A stretch of DNA of 64,000 nucleotides from Flectobacillus rivi (GCF_030056655.1 NZ_JASHIE010000003.1:186001-250000); one strand, 5' to 3'; positions 41,914 to 50,916 are shown, counted from the first letter of the stretch. Numbers and translations are program-made. Notes: generated by a model from the letters alone, not told the origin.

Positions 41914-42990
41914 ATGAAAAAAATATGCGTATTCCTCCTCCTATTATTGGGTACTTTTTACTCGCAAGCTCAACACAAAACCGAAAAGGTTATCTTGATT
42001 ACCACCGATGGATTTCGCTGGCTAGAAGTATTTAATGGCTTAGATACGGCACTGCTTAATCAAGAAAAATACACCAAAAGTAAACGCGATTTAATCGACC
42101 GATTTGGAGGTTCACCACAAGCTAGTCGTGCGAAACTATTACCATTTTTGTGGAATACCATTGCTTCAAAAGGGCAAATTTACGGCAATCGTGAGTATAA
42201 TAATTTTGTCAATATCACCAACCAACAATGGTTTTCGTATCCTGGTTACAATGAAATACTGACAGGTGCGCCCGACGACGAGCGCATTACCAGCAACGAC
42301 CATATCGACAATCCAAATGAAACCGTTTTGGAGTTTTTACATAAAAAACCTGCCTACAAAGGCAAAATTGCTGCTTTTTCTACGTGGGATTGTTTCCCTT
42401 TTATTATCAATGAAAAAAGAAGTAAAATCCCTGTAAATTCAGGAAAGGAACTGGTAAAAAATCCAAATCCAAGAGAAAAACTACTCAACGAAATTCAGGA
42501 AAGCACTCCGAGCGCCAATGCCGACCGTCACGATTTCATTACCTATTATCTTGCCAAAGAATACCTTGTAAACAAAAAGCCGAAGGTACTTTTTATGGCA
42601 TTTGATGAAACAGATGACTATGCACATGCAGGTAATTATGATGCCTATCTGAAAGCTGCAAACAATTTTGACCGCTATTTGGCAGATCTTTGGAAAACGG
42701 TTCAGTCAATGCCCGAATACAAAGACAAAACAACCCTTATCATTACGTCTGACCATGGACGTGGACAATATCCTAAATCAGGTTGGACAGATCATGGTTT
42801 TAGAACTGCCTATTCTGATCAAATATGGTTTGCTGTGTTAGGGCCAGATACCCCTGCAAAAGGTGAGATAAAAACGGCTGGGCAGTACTATCAAACACAG
42901 TTTGCCAGTACGCTTGCTAAGTTTTTGGGTGAAAAGTTTGCACCCAATGATAAGGTTGGCAAACCTATAAAGGAAGTAATGAATAAGTAA
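41914..42990 (+). CDS. Secreted alkaline-phosphatase-superfamily hydrolase
   Basis: The 358-residue protein has a signal peptide ending YSQAQ (residue 20). Metal-site motifs of the alkaline phosphatase/phosphodiesterase superfamily are visible: ITTDGFRW (Asp), SYPGYNEILTG (Ser as likely nucleophile), DDYAHAGNYDAYL, IITSDHGRG and WTDHGFR. It is a periplasmic phosphomonoesterase, phosphodiesterase or phosphonate monoester hydrolase; the sequence alone does not decide. Its place between phnZ and the PhoB-like regulator suggests it releases phosphate or a phosphonate from an ester before import. Confidence 0.83.
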   Translation: MKKICVFLLLLLGTFYSQAQHKTEKVILITTDGFRWLEVFNGLDTALLNQEKYTKSKRDLIDRFGGSPQASRAKLLPFLWNTIASKGQIYGNREYNNFVNITNQQWFSYPGYNEILTGAPDDERITSNDHIDNPNETVLEFLHKKPAYKGKIAAFSTWDCFPFIINEKRSKIPVNSGKELVKNPNPREKLLNEIQESTPSANADRHDFITYYLAKEYLVNKKPKVLFMAFDETDDYAHAGNYDAYLKAANNFDRYLADLWKTVQSMPEYKDKTTLIITSDHGRGQYPKSGWTDHGFRTAYSDQIWFAVLGPDTPAKGEIKTAGQYYQTQFASTLAKFLGEKFAPNDKVGKPIKEVMNK

Positions 42991-43009
42991 AAAATAAAAT
43001 CACACCTTT

Positions 43010-43040
43010 GGTTCAAGTCTCCGACTTGAACCTTTTGTTG
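43010..43040 (+). terminator. Intrinsic terminator after the phosphatase gene
   Basis: Perfect 10-bp arms GGTTCAAGTC (43010-43019) and GACTTGAACC (43023-43032) with a 3-nt loop are followed by TTTTGTTGTTG. Confidence 0.8.
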
Positions 43041-43132
43041 TTGTAATTTTCAAACTATAATCATAAATATAAGAGACTTTACTCCCACTCGATTTTATAA
43101 ATTCTTTACCAATAATTTACCGTTCAAAAATG

Positions 43133-43188
43133 TTAATCTACACTTAATATAAGAGTAACGATGAGGTAATTTCTGGTTGATAAGTTTG
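43133..43188 (+). promoter_or_regulatory. Candidate Pho box and -7 element of the PhoB-like gene
   Basis: Four units start every 11 bp: TTAATC (43133), TTAATA (43144), GTAACG (43155) and GTAATT (43166). The -7 element TAAGTTTG (43181-43188, exact TAnnTTTG) starts 15 bp from the start of the last unit. This is the geometry expected of tandem PhoB sites replacing the -33 box and implies autoregulation. Confidence 0.65.
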
Positions 43189-43259
43189 TGTCAAATTTTG
43201 AGAAGCCCAATTTCTTATCATCTCAAACGACAACATTATTAGTCCTAGATTAATTACTT

Positions 43260-43946
43260 ATGATCGACATTTCTCTTAAAGTACTGGTAGTTGATGACGA
43301 CCCAGATATCTTAGAATTACTCCAATACAACCTTGAAGGCGAGGGGTATCAGGTATTCACGGCTGAAAACGGAAAAATTGCAGTAGAAAAAGCCAAACAA
43401 CATATCCCTGATTTGATTGTGATGGACATTATGATGCCGATTATGGACGGAATCGAGGCGGGACGTATCATCAAGCAAATGCCAGAATTAAACAAAACGT
43501 ATCTCTTGTTCTTGACCGCTCGTGCTGAAGAATATTCTGAAATCGCTGCTTTTGACATCGGTGCTGACGATTACATTATCAAACCTGTAAAACCAAGAGC
43601 CTTGTTGAGTCGTATTAAAGCCATGCTGAAACGTGAGTTAGCCGAGGGAACTGGTACCGAAAAAATCGTTATCGAGGATTTGACTATCAACAAACAAAAT
43701 TATTCTATTGCGGTAAATAACAACTCTTGGGTATTGCCGAAAAAGGAATTTGATTTATTGATGTTCTTCGTCACCAATCCCAACAAAGTTTACTCTCGCG
43801 ACGAAATTCTTTCTAATGTTTGGGGTAGAGGTATTCACGTGACTGAAAGAACAGTTGATGTACATATCCGTAAAATTCGTGAAAAAATTGGTGATGATTA
43901 CATCAGAACCATCAAAGGTGTAGGGTATCTTTTTGCCAACGCCTAA
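43260..43946 (+). CDS. OmpR/PhoB-family response regulator
   Basis: The 228-residue protein has a receiver domain at about 6-122 with acidic pocket Asp13-Asp14, phosphoacceptor Asp56 (VMDIMMP), conserved Thr in LFLTARAE and Lys in IIKPVKPR. The C-terminal winged helix holds WVLPKKEFDLLMFF, the recognition helix VTERTVDVHIRKIREKI and GVGYLF. It is closest in form to PhoB/PhoP regulators of Bacteroidota. No histidine kinase gene is adjacent, so it is an orphan here. Its place after the phosphonate locus and the 11-bp repeat array upstream support a phosphate-regulon role. Confidence 0.9.
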   Translation: MIDISLKVLVVDDDPDILELLQYNLEGEGYQVFTAENGKIAVEKAKQHIPDLIVMDIMMPIMDGIEAGRIIKQMPELNKTYLLFLTARAEEYSEIAAFDIGADDYIIKPVKPRALLSRIKAMLKRELAEGTGTEKIVIEDLTINKQNYSIAVNNNSWVLPKKEFDLLMFFVTNPNKVYSRDEILSNVWGRGIHVTERTVDVHIRKIREKIGDDYIRTIKGVGYLFANA

Positions 43947-44242
43947 AAAGAAACAAAACCGAGTATCCATTATTACAAAATTATACCAACAGATTAGCCA
44001 GTCGTATTTCCCAATCCTTTCTGGTCTTCCTCTATTTAACCTGCCATTTTTCATTGGCTAATTTGTTGGTTTTCTTTCGTTATCGCCTCCATTACAACAA
44101 TTAACAAAAGCATAATATACACACAACCATAAGGTTAAAGTAATTCCTCAATTTTGGTCATAGTTAAAACAAGGCAGAAAATGCACTAAACGACTATCCC
44201 GAAATATCGTTTCTGTCTGCTTGAATTGGAATAGATAGATAT

Positions 44243-45046
44243 ATGAAAACACCAGCTCAATATAAAACCATTATTATTTCAGATTTACACTTAGGATCTG
44301 AGGGGGCAAAAGCGAAGGAGGTTGTGGCATTTTTAAAATCAACTTCATGCGACACGCTTATCATGAATGGCGACATTATCGACGGCTGGCAACTCAAAAA
44401 AGGAGGTTCTTGGAAAAAGAAGCATACCGCATTTTTTAGAGTAGTACTCAAAATGATTGAAGAACATGGAACCAAAGTAATCTATTTACGAGGCAACCAC
44501 GACGATTTTCTTGACCAGATTATTCCTTTTCAATTAGGAAAGCAATTTAGTATCCGAAAAGACTATATTCTTAAATCTGGGAAAAAGCAGTTTTTTATCA
44601 CGCACGGGGACATTTTCGACTCCGTGACATCCAATATGAAGTGGTTGGCACACCTAGGCGATATAGGCTATACCTTCCTTCTGGGCCTTAATAAGCTCTA
44701 TAACCGTTATCGCGCATGGAGAGGTATGCCATACTACTCCTTTTCTCAAAAAATCAAACAGCAAGTCAAAAAAGCCGTCAATCATGTGTCGGATTTTGAA
44801 GAAAAACTAGCTGAATTAGCCCTAGCAAACGATTGTGAAGGCATTATATGTGGGCATATCCACAAACCAGAAATTAAAGCCATTGGCGAAGTAACCTATA
44901 TGAACTCAGGAGACTGGGTTGAATCATTGAGTGCACTCATCGAAACTCATGCAGGAATATGGGAATTGATGTATTACGCCAACGAAGCATTGCTTTTAAG
45001 CGAAGAAGATACCAACGAATTGATTTTAAACGAGAACAAAAACTAA
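44243..45046 (+). CDS. UDP-2,3-diacylglucosamine diphosphatase-like metallophosphoesterase
   Basis: The 267-residue calcineurin-fold enzyme has all dimetal motifs: ISDLHLGS, NGDIIDGW, RGNHDD, THGD and CGHIHKP, followed by NSGDWVES. This pattern matches the LpxH/YbbF-like branch, in which LpxH hydrolyses UDP-2,3-diacylglucosamine to lipid X. The insertion with LNKLYNRYRAWRGMPYYSFS is typical of the wider UDP-diacylglucosamine pyrophosphatase-like family rather than of E. coli LpxH itself. A glycosyltransferase gene follows after 37 bp, suggesting a joint role in lipid A or a surface glycolipid. Confidence 0.83.
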   Translation: MKTPAQYKTIIISDLHLGSEGAKAKEVVAFLKSTSCDTLIMNGDIIDGWQLKKGGSWKKKHTAFFRVVLKMIEEHGTKVIYLRGNHDDFLDQIIPFQLGKQFSIRKDYILKSGKKQFFITHGDIFDSVTSNMKWLAHLGDIGYTFLLGLNKLYNRYRAWRGMPYYSFSQKIKQQVKKAVNHVSDFEEKLAELALANDCEGIICGHIHKPEIKAIGEVTYMNSGDWVESLSALIETHAGIWELMYYANEALLLSEEDTNELILNENKN

Positions 45047-45083
45047 TGCTTATCCCAATAAGCATGATACCAAAAGCCACGAA

Positions 45084-46244
45084 ATGAGTAAATTTCTGTT
45101 TGTTGTACAAGGCGAAGGAAGAGGTCACTTGACTCAGGCGATCTCTCTTTCTGAAATATTAACTTCGGCAGGTCACGAAGTTGTAGCAGTATTGGTGGGC
45201 AAAGGGAATAATCAAAATTTACCTGCTTTTTTCCAAGAGTCTATTCAAGCACCTATTCAGACATTTCCTAGTCCATCGCTCGTTTATGGTCAAGGAAAGG
45301 CATTGAGAGTTTGGGATACGATTAGCACTCATATTCTCAAATTTCCTTTGTATTGCAATAGTGTAAAGTATCTGAAAGAGCAAATTGATTACTATCAGCC
45401 CGATGCTGTAATTAATTTCTATGAAATGATTTGTGGTTTGTATTTCAGTACATATCGTCCCAATATCCCTTGTATTTGCATTGCGCATCAGTATTTGTTG
45501 CTGCATGAGCAATTTGATAATATATCAAAACATTGGTTTGACCGTTTTTTACTCAACTTCAATACCAAAGTAACGGCTTTAGGAAGTGCTCAAAAGTTGG
45601 CGTTGTCATTTGACAAAATGGAAAATGACCTAAACCGCAATATTGCGGTTGTGCCACCACTATTACGTACAGAAGTAAAAAAACTTAACCCAACAAGTAA
45701 ACCGTTTGTATTGGCATACATCACACATCACAAATTGGCGGAAGACATTGCCAATTGGCACGAAAATCATCGCGATGTGCAAATCCATTGTTTTTGGAAT
45801 AATCTAGATTTTTCGGACGAATGGGTAGTAAGAGAAAACCTCACATTTCATCAGGTAAACGCTGAGAAATTTTTGACCATGATGGAAAATTGTTCGGGGT
45901 TGGTATGTACAGCTGGTTTCGAATCAGTTTGTGAAGCTATGTATTTGGGCAAGCCTATTATGATGGTTCCTGTACCTAATCATATCGAGCAAATGATAAA
46001 CGCGCACGACGGGCAACGTGCTGGCGCTGGAATAGCGGCAACAGAATTTGATTTTTCTAAATTCTTAGCCTATTTACCTCAACATCAAAGCATTCAAAAC
46101 GAATTTATCGACTGGCAACATCAAGCCAATCGCCTTTTCCTGCATTATCTCGAAACCTTGACACAAAAACCAACGCAAATTTTCACCTTCAAACCTTCTG
46201 GTTCAAGACTTGGTTCGTGGTGGAGACAGTTGGCTTTTAGATAG
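45084..46244 (+). CDS. GT28/MurG-like glycosyltransferase
   Basis: The 386-residue protein has a GT-B fold: the N-terminal GEGRGHLTQAISLSEIL is the donor-loop motif of MJ1255/MurG-like enzymes, and the C-terminal domain has GLVCTAGFESVCEAMYLGKPIMMVPVPNHIEQ, the nucleotide-sugar binding region. It probably adds a sugar to a lipid acceptor at the membrane. Its pairing with the LpxH-like gene suggests glycolipid synthesis (inference). A terminator follows at 46328-46358. Confidence 0.85.
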   Translation: MSKFLFVVQGEGRGHLTQAISLSEILTSAGHEVVAVLVGKGNNQNLPAFFQESIQAPIQTFPSPSLVYGQGKALRVWDTISTHILKFPLYCNSVKYLKEQIDYYQPDAVINFYEMICGLYFSTYRPNIPCICIAHQYLLLHEQFDNISKHWFDRFLLNFNTKVTALGSAQKLALSFDKMENDLNRNIAVVPPLLRTEVKKLNPTSKPFVLAYITHHKLAEDIANWHENHRDVQIHCFWNNLDFSDEWVVRENLTFHQVNAEKFLTMMENCSGLVCTAGFESVCEAMYLGKPIMMVPVPNHIEQMINAHDGQRAGAGIAATEFDFSKFLAYLPQHQSIQNEFIDWQHQANRLFLHYLETLTQKPTQIFTFKPSGSRLGSWWRQLAFR

Positions 46245-46327
46245 TAACATTAATTAGCACTCTCTCAAAATCCCGTAGCGAGATACAATTCGTTACAATA
46301 TCTTTAGCATTTAGAATAGTTATCGAC

Positions 46328-46358
46328 AAAAGCCAACTTCTTTGAGGTTGGCTTTTTT
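46328..46358 (+). terminator. Intrinsic terminator after the glycosyltransferase gene
   Basis: Arms AAAAGCCAAC (46328-46337) and GTTGGCTTTT (46347-46356) with a 9-nt loop lead into a T6 run. Confidence 0.85.
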
Positions 46359-46555
46359 GTGACCCTTCCATAAATTTAACATTGAACCTATCTTTAGAAT
46401 TATAACTTTGTGCAAGATATATTTCAGTGTTGAGCAACAATTAGATTTTCAGAGTAGTTTTTGAGTAAAGGCATATTGCCAACACCCGAAGACTATTTTC
46501 AAAATATCACCAATATGAGTCCATTTTAATTACATAGTTAAATGGAATTTAGTTT

Positions 46556-46588
46556 AAAAGGCTGTGATTGATAATCACAGCCTTTTTT
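46556..46588. terminator. Bidirectional terminator beside the quinone oxidoreductase gene
   Basis: Perfect 14-bp arms AAAAGGCTGTGATT (46556-46569) and AATCACAGCCTTTT (46573-46586) have a 3-nt loop and T/A runs on both sides. It lies 8 bp beyond the oxidoreductase stop. Confidence 0.85.
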
Positions 46589-46595
46589 GGTAAAT

Positions 46596-47564
46596 CTATT
46601 TGACCAACACAATTTTTCCGATATGTGCCGACGATTCCATGAGTCGGTGTGCATCTGCTGCTTGAGGAATTGGGAAGCTCGCAAAAATAGGAACTTTGAA
46701 CAATCCTTGTTCCAAAATTGGCCACACTTTCTCATAAACTTCGGCAGTTAAACTGGCCTTGAAACTTATTTCTCTTGCACGCAAAGTACTACCTGTAATG
46801 GTCAGTCGCTTTTGCATCATTTTCAAAATATCAATCTGAACATTCTTCCCTCCCATGGCATTGATATACACCAAACGTCCATCGGCTTCTAATAAATCTA
46901 TATTTTTGGAAAAATAGTCTCCCCCAATCATATCCAAAATAACATGGATTTTTTCATCTTTTAAAACCTCCTCAAAATTTTCAGTCTTATAATTGACAAA
47001 TCTATCTGCACCAAGTTCAAGGCAAGCTTGACCTTTTTCCTCATTTCCAACCGTTACAAAAACCGTTGCTCCAAAAGCTTTTGCCAACTGAATCGCCGTT
47101 GTACCAATACCACTACTTCCTCCATGAATCAAAATGCCTTCGCCCGCTTTTAAATTTCCTCTTTGAAAAACATTATGCCAGACTGTATAAACTGTTTCTG
47201 GTAAACACGCCGCTTCTTCCATTGAAAAACCTAGAGGAATCGGTAAACAAACCGACTCATGAACATTAACTTTTTCGGCGTATCCTCCACCAGTTACCAA
47301 AGCGCAAACCTCATCGCCAAGTTTCCAACGACTAACATTTTCACCAATCTCAATCACTCGACCTGCTACTTCTAAACCAGCAATATCTGCGGGTGCTCCT
47401 TTGGGTGCAGGATAATGACCTTTGCGCTGCAATACATCAGGTCGATTGACACCAGCGGCCAATATTTCTATCATTACCTCCTCTGCCCCACAAATAGGGT
47501 CTGGATATTCGGACCAAATCATGTTTTCAGGGGCACCAAAAGCTGTTATTTTTACGGCATTCAT
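46596..47564 (-). CDS. NAD(P)H:quinone oxidoreductase, zinc-independent MDR family (PIG3-like)
   Basis: I start at ATG 47564 (MNAVKITAFGAPENM), giving 322 residues; the open frame to 47609 adds 15 residues unlike the family. Features are the GroES-like domain (EILAAGVNRPDVLQRKGHYP), the QOR segment ACLPETVYTVWHNVFQRG, and the nucleotide-binding HGGSSGIGTTAIQLAKAFGA. It reduces quinones or enones with NADPH in the cytoplasm and lacks the zinc ligands of alcohol dehydrogenases. It is a single gene. Confidence 0.92.
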   Translation of the reverse strand: MNAVKITAFGAPENMIWSEYPDPICGAEEVMIEILAAGVNRPDVLQRKGHYPAPKGAPADIAGLEVAGRVIEIGENVSRWKLGDEVCALVTGGGYAEKVNVHESVCLPIPLGFSMEEAACLPETVYTVWHNVFQRGNLKAGEGILIHGGSSGIGTTAIQLAKAFGATVFVTVGNEEKGQACLELGADRFVNYKTENFEEVLKDEKIHVILDMIGGDYFSKNIDLLEADGRLVYINAMGGKNVQIDILKMMQKRLTITGSTLRAREISFKASLTAEVYEKVWPILEQGLFKVPIFASFPIPQAADAHRLMESSAHIGKIVLVK

Positions 47565-47793
47565 GTTGTTGATATTTGAAGTGAATAAAAGCAAAGATCT
47601 CAAGTGCAATAGCTAGTCTTTACTCCTTAACAATTTAATAATCTCTTATAATTTGAACTTTTTCAAGAAACCTGTAGTTTTATATTCAAATACAAAGCAA
47701 AAGTGTTTTGTAATTCATTAAAATAAGCAATTATTAATCAAGCAATTACAGAAACAACTTTTGCTCATATTATTTACTAAAACAAATAAAAAT

Positions 47794-47946
47794 ATGGCAA
47801 AACAAAGTTGGAGTGCATTAAACCGTCACACAAATTGGCGAGCACACAGAGCAAAAAAACAAGACAACCCTCGCTACATGCACACGTTTCAAAAAAGCGA
47901 GAATCACAATCCAGAAAATGACAAAGTGTCTTATGACTGGATTTAA
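47794..47946 (+). CDS. 50-residue basic protein of unknown function
   Basis: The ATG at 47794 gives MAKQSWSALNRHTNWRAHRA followed by KKQDNPRYMHTFQKSENHN and an acidic end. It is polar, His/Lys/Arg-rich and without signal or membrane segment. A terminator follows 20 bp downstream, which supports a genuine short gene. A nucleic-acid-binding role would be speculation. Confidence 0.5.
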   Translation: MAKQSWSALNRHTNWRAHRAKKQDNPRYMHTFQKSENHNPENDKVSYDWI

Positions 47947-47964
47947 GATGAAAAAATGAGTTGC

Positions 47965-47991
47965 AACCCGATCGTATGATTGGGATTTTTT
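47965..47991 (+). terminator. Short intrinsic terminator after the 50-residue protein
   Basis: CCCGATC (47967-47973) pairs with GATTGGG (47978-47984, one G-T pair) around a GTAT loop, followed by ATTTTTTG. Confidence 0.65.
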
Positions 47992-48013
47992 GTTTTTAGA
48001 GGGTTCTACTTTC

Positions 48014-49531
48014 CTACAAATCACGTAGTTTGGCTAAATATCCAAACTCTTCCTCAAGCTTTTTTGTCAATCTTTCAAACAAACGATAATACGCCTGATA
48101 CTTGGCATGATTGCCAGAATTGGGTAACCATTCTTGGTCAAAATTCAATGATTCTGTAGCTGTTTGCAAATCTCTGAAAATCCCCATTTGCGTCAGCGTC
48201 AGTAAGGCAATTCCTTGTCCGACACCATCGTAGGAGAGATTCGCCGTAATTCTTTTACCGAAAATATCAGATAACATTTGAACACATAAAGGGTGCGAAG
48301 CAAAACTTCCATTAATCCGAATTTCATCGATTTCCCTAAAGGTTGCCAACATTTTTCCAATACTATACACTCCGAACAGAATACCCTCCAAAGTCGCACG
48401 CGCCAAATGCGATTTGGTGTGATTAATGTGTAATCCAAAATACGAGCCTCTGGCATTGGCATTCCAAACAGGTGCTCGCTCACCTAGCAAATACGGTAAA
48501 AATACCAATCCATCAGCACCCAAAGGAATTGATTCTATTTTTTGAAAAATTTCATCCAAGACTTCTTCTATATAAGCATGCTCTGAAAAGTCTCCAAATT
48601 CCTTCGCAAACCATTCAAATACTACCCCTGCGTTGTTACCAGGCCCTCCACTGATATAACAGTTGTCGGTCAGTAAATAATTAAAAACCCTTTGTTGTTG
48701 GTCTTTTAATAGCTCCTTTCCTGCAATCCTGACAGCCGAACTGGCACCTATCGAAATTACCGCTTTCCCTTCTGAAATAATCCCAGCACCGAGTGTTGCC
48801 AAACAGCCATCTGTTGCCCCAAGAATCACTTGAGTATCTGTAGAAATCCCCCAAGACTTCGCTATTTCGGGTTTAAGTGTTAGGGTATTATCCATTACCG
48901 AACTCACTTCGGAGAGCTGATTAGTTGAGATGTGCGCAAAATCCAAAGCTTCGTTTGACCATCCTTTAATGGTAATATCAAACAATCCTGTAGAGGAAGC
49001 CATACTTTCATCGACACGATATTGCCCTGTAAGCTGGAAAAGTACGTATTCTTTTAGCGAAATATATTTTGCTACTTTTTCTAAAAAAATACCACGGTTA
49101 GATTCCAGCCAAGCGATTTTCATGAGTGGCGACATGGGGTGGATTGGTGTACCTGTTTGCGCATAAATCCTAGTATCAAGTCCTATATCTTGAAGTTTTT
49201 TGACTTGATTTTGTCCACGATTATCTGCCCAGATAATTGCTTGTCCCAAAGGAATCCCTTTGGCATTGACAGGTAAAACACTGTGCATCGAACCACTAAA
49301 CCCTATGGAGAGTATCTTGATTTTATTGGGAAGCACAAATTCATTAATCAAGGTTTTGACAACAAATAAAGTCGTTATATACACCTGTTCAGGGTCTTGT
49401 TCGCTCCATTCTGCAACAGGATGAAAAGTCGGATACGAACCTTGTTTTTGATACAAAGCTTTTCCGCTTAGGTCGTACACCTGAACTTTTACAGAGGTTG
49501 TATTAATATCGATTGTCAGAATGGCTTCCAT
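48014..49531 (-). CDS. gntK: FGGY-family carbohydrate kinase, probable gluconokinase (copy 1)
   Basis: The 505-residue kinase has the FGGY features AILTIDINTTSVKVQVYD (phosphate-1), AIIWADNRGQNQVKKL, TPIHPMSPLMKIAWL and the C-terminal GLVFLPYLLGERAPVWNANA with SHLARATLEGILFGV. The HPMSP/ERAPVW pattern is that of the gluconate kinase subgroup. It phosphorylates D-gluconate to 6-phosphogluconate. A 6-phosphogluconate dehydrogenase gene at 51.2 kb supports the assignment. It lies 38 bp downstream of an AraC gene. A second paralogue is at 52140-53573. Confidence 0.85.
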   Translation of the reverse strand: MEAILTIDINTTSVKVQVYDLSGKALYQKQGSYPTFHPVAEWSEQDPEQVYITTLFVVKTLINEFVLPNKIKILSIGFSGSMHSVLPVNAKGIPLGQAIIWADNRGQNQVKKLQDIGLDTRIYAQTGTPIHPMSPLMKIAWLESNRGIFLEKVAKYISLKEYVLFQLTGQYRVDESMASSTGLFDITIKGWSNEALDFAHISTNQLSEVSSVMDNTLTLKPEIAKSWGISTDTQVILGATDGCLATLGAGIISEGKAVISIGASSAVRIAGKELLKDQQQRVFNYLLTDNCYISGGPGNNAGVVFEWFAKEFGDFSEHAYIEEVLDEIFQKIESIPLGADGLVFLPYLLGERAPVWNANARGSYFGLHINHTKSHLARATLEGILFGVYSIGKMLATFREIDEIRINGSFASHPLCVQMLSDIFGKRITANLSYDGVGQGIALLTLTQMGIFRDLQTATESLNFDQEWLPNSGNHAKYQAYYRLFERLTKKLEEEFGYLAKLRDL

Positions 49532-49569
49532 AATTATTTAGTATCGATTGTTGAGAAAGAATATGTAGT

Positions 49570-50454
49570 TTATATATGGATTTTGCGATAATCTCTTGGT
49601 GTATAACCCGTTAGCTTTTTGAAGGTAGTTGAAAAATGCTGTGACGAATAAAAACCAGTTTCCAAAGCAATATCAGTCAATGACTTATCGCTACTTTTAA
49701 GCAATCTACTAGCCTCTGCTATTCGAATATTGATGAGGTAATTGAGAGGTGAAAAACCCGAAAAGCGTTTTACTTTTTCTGAAAAAGCTGTATTTCCTAA
49801 TCCTGCTAGTCCTGCCATTTCTTCTAAGGTCCAAGGGTGTTCCAAATTGGCTCTCAAAGTCTGTTCTAATTGCAGAAAAGTCTGTGAAAAATCTTGGTTA
49901 TTCCGCTCGGTTTTACCCAACGTTCTCGCCCAAGTAATCAAAATTTCATCCACGATTTGAGGCACTCTGGTACGATACCCAAAGGCTTGTTCTTGTACCT
50001 CCTGCCCCAATTCCATGATTAACTGACCAATCGCAGGATTACGAGGAATAATAGGCTTGGCATTAGACAAAAACAGTTTTGAGATAACCACCTGCTCACT
50101 GTACGAGATTTTGCTCCAATCGCCCAAAATTAAATGTCCATCTTTGGTCCAATGGTTGGGCAAAATACTGAGTTGCATAAATGCGCCAATCTCCAGATAT
50201 CCCCTCGGATTGCCAAGTGCCTGCCAAGGCTGAACTATCAACGAATCGTTGGGATATAATGGGTAGGTTTTATGCTCCAGACTCCACTCGTATTTGCCTT
50301 CGGTAAAACTAAAAATCCCTATTCCTGTTCGCAAACCAACCTCCCATGAATCAAGAATAATTTGTTGTACTTTCTGAGAAAGCAAACAAGACAAAAAAGG
50401 AAATTCCTTTAATTCGAGCGATTCGTTTTGTATATAGTAAAAGTTGGAATTCAT
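49570..50454 (-). CDS. AraC-family transcription regulator of the gluconate genes
   Basis: The 294-residue protein has an AraC N-terminal cupin-like region (AraC_N type, about 1-170) and two C-terminal helix-turn-helices (WTLEEMAGLAGLGNTAFSEK and KSLTDIALETGFYSSQHFST, then FKKLTGYTPRDYRK). It lies directly upstream of gluconokinase 1 on the same strand and 755 bp from the divergent gnd-gluconokinase 2 operon, so it probably controls both in response to gluconate (inference). Confidence 0.88.
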   Translation of the reverse strand: MNSNFYYIQNESLELKEFPFLSCLLSQKVQQIILDSWEVGLRTGIGIFSFTEGKYEWSLEHKTYPLYPNDSLIVQPWQALGNPRGYLEIGAFMQLSILPNHWTKDGHLILGDWSKISYSEQVVISKLFLSNAKPIIPRNPAIGQLIMELGQEVQEQAFGYRTRVPQIVDEILITWARTLGKTERNNQDFSQTFLQLEQTLRANLEHPWTLEEMAGLAGLGNTAFSEKVKRFSGFSPLNYLINIRIAEASRLLKSSDKSLTDIALETGFYSSQHFSTTFKKLTGYTPRDYRKIHI

Positions 50455-50740
50455 GAGCTAATCACAAGATATGGCGGAGAAAAAACCATCTTGTAATTTA
50501 GGTAGGTTCATCGGTTTTGGACATAGCAATGAGGCACAATTTTTTACTTTTCTACTAAAAATAAAAGAGAATATAATTTTTCGAATTATAAATCTATACA
50601 AACTTTCACTAAAGCTCTCATTTATAATGAGTTCAATTTGTGAAGCCACAAAAGTTTACAAAGAAATATTTCAAATATTTTACACCGAAAAAAAATGAAA
50701 GTTTTAAACAAAATAATGCAAGAAATTTGAACTATAGATT

Positions 50741-50760
50741 TAAGTAATCGTGCAGAATAA
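50741..50760 (+). repeat. 20-bp direct repeat, copy 1
   Basis: TAAGTAATCGTGCAGAATAA occurs here and identically at 51003-51022, 262 bp downstream. Confidence 0.8.
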
Positions 50761-50916
50761 GATTAAAGTTTTGTGTTGAGGCAACAGGCACAAGGCAAAG
50801 AGTGTTAAAAGGATTTTGAAACACTTTTACAGACTATGAATATGTACTCTGATTACAGGACAAATCGAATAGGAGGCATTCATGGGTTTGGACTTCGTCA
50901 ATCAATTTTATTAATA

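Larger units (their letters stand above)
46245..46595. other. Interval between convergent genes with two terminators
   Basis: It contains the hairpins at 46328-46358 and 46556-46588. Between them I see no gene and no repeat shared with the rest of the window. Confidence 0.6.

Noticed and set aside
43947..44242. Possible remnant of a histidine kinase after the PhoB-like gene
   Set aside because: A short frame with one hydrophobic stretch exists, but it has no start codon in a sensible place and no kinase motif.
50471..50698. 75-codon plus-strand frame upstream of gnd
   Set aside because: Composition is unlike a gene, there is no recognisable domain, and it lies in a repeat-rich interval.
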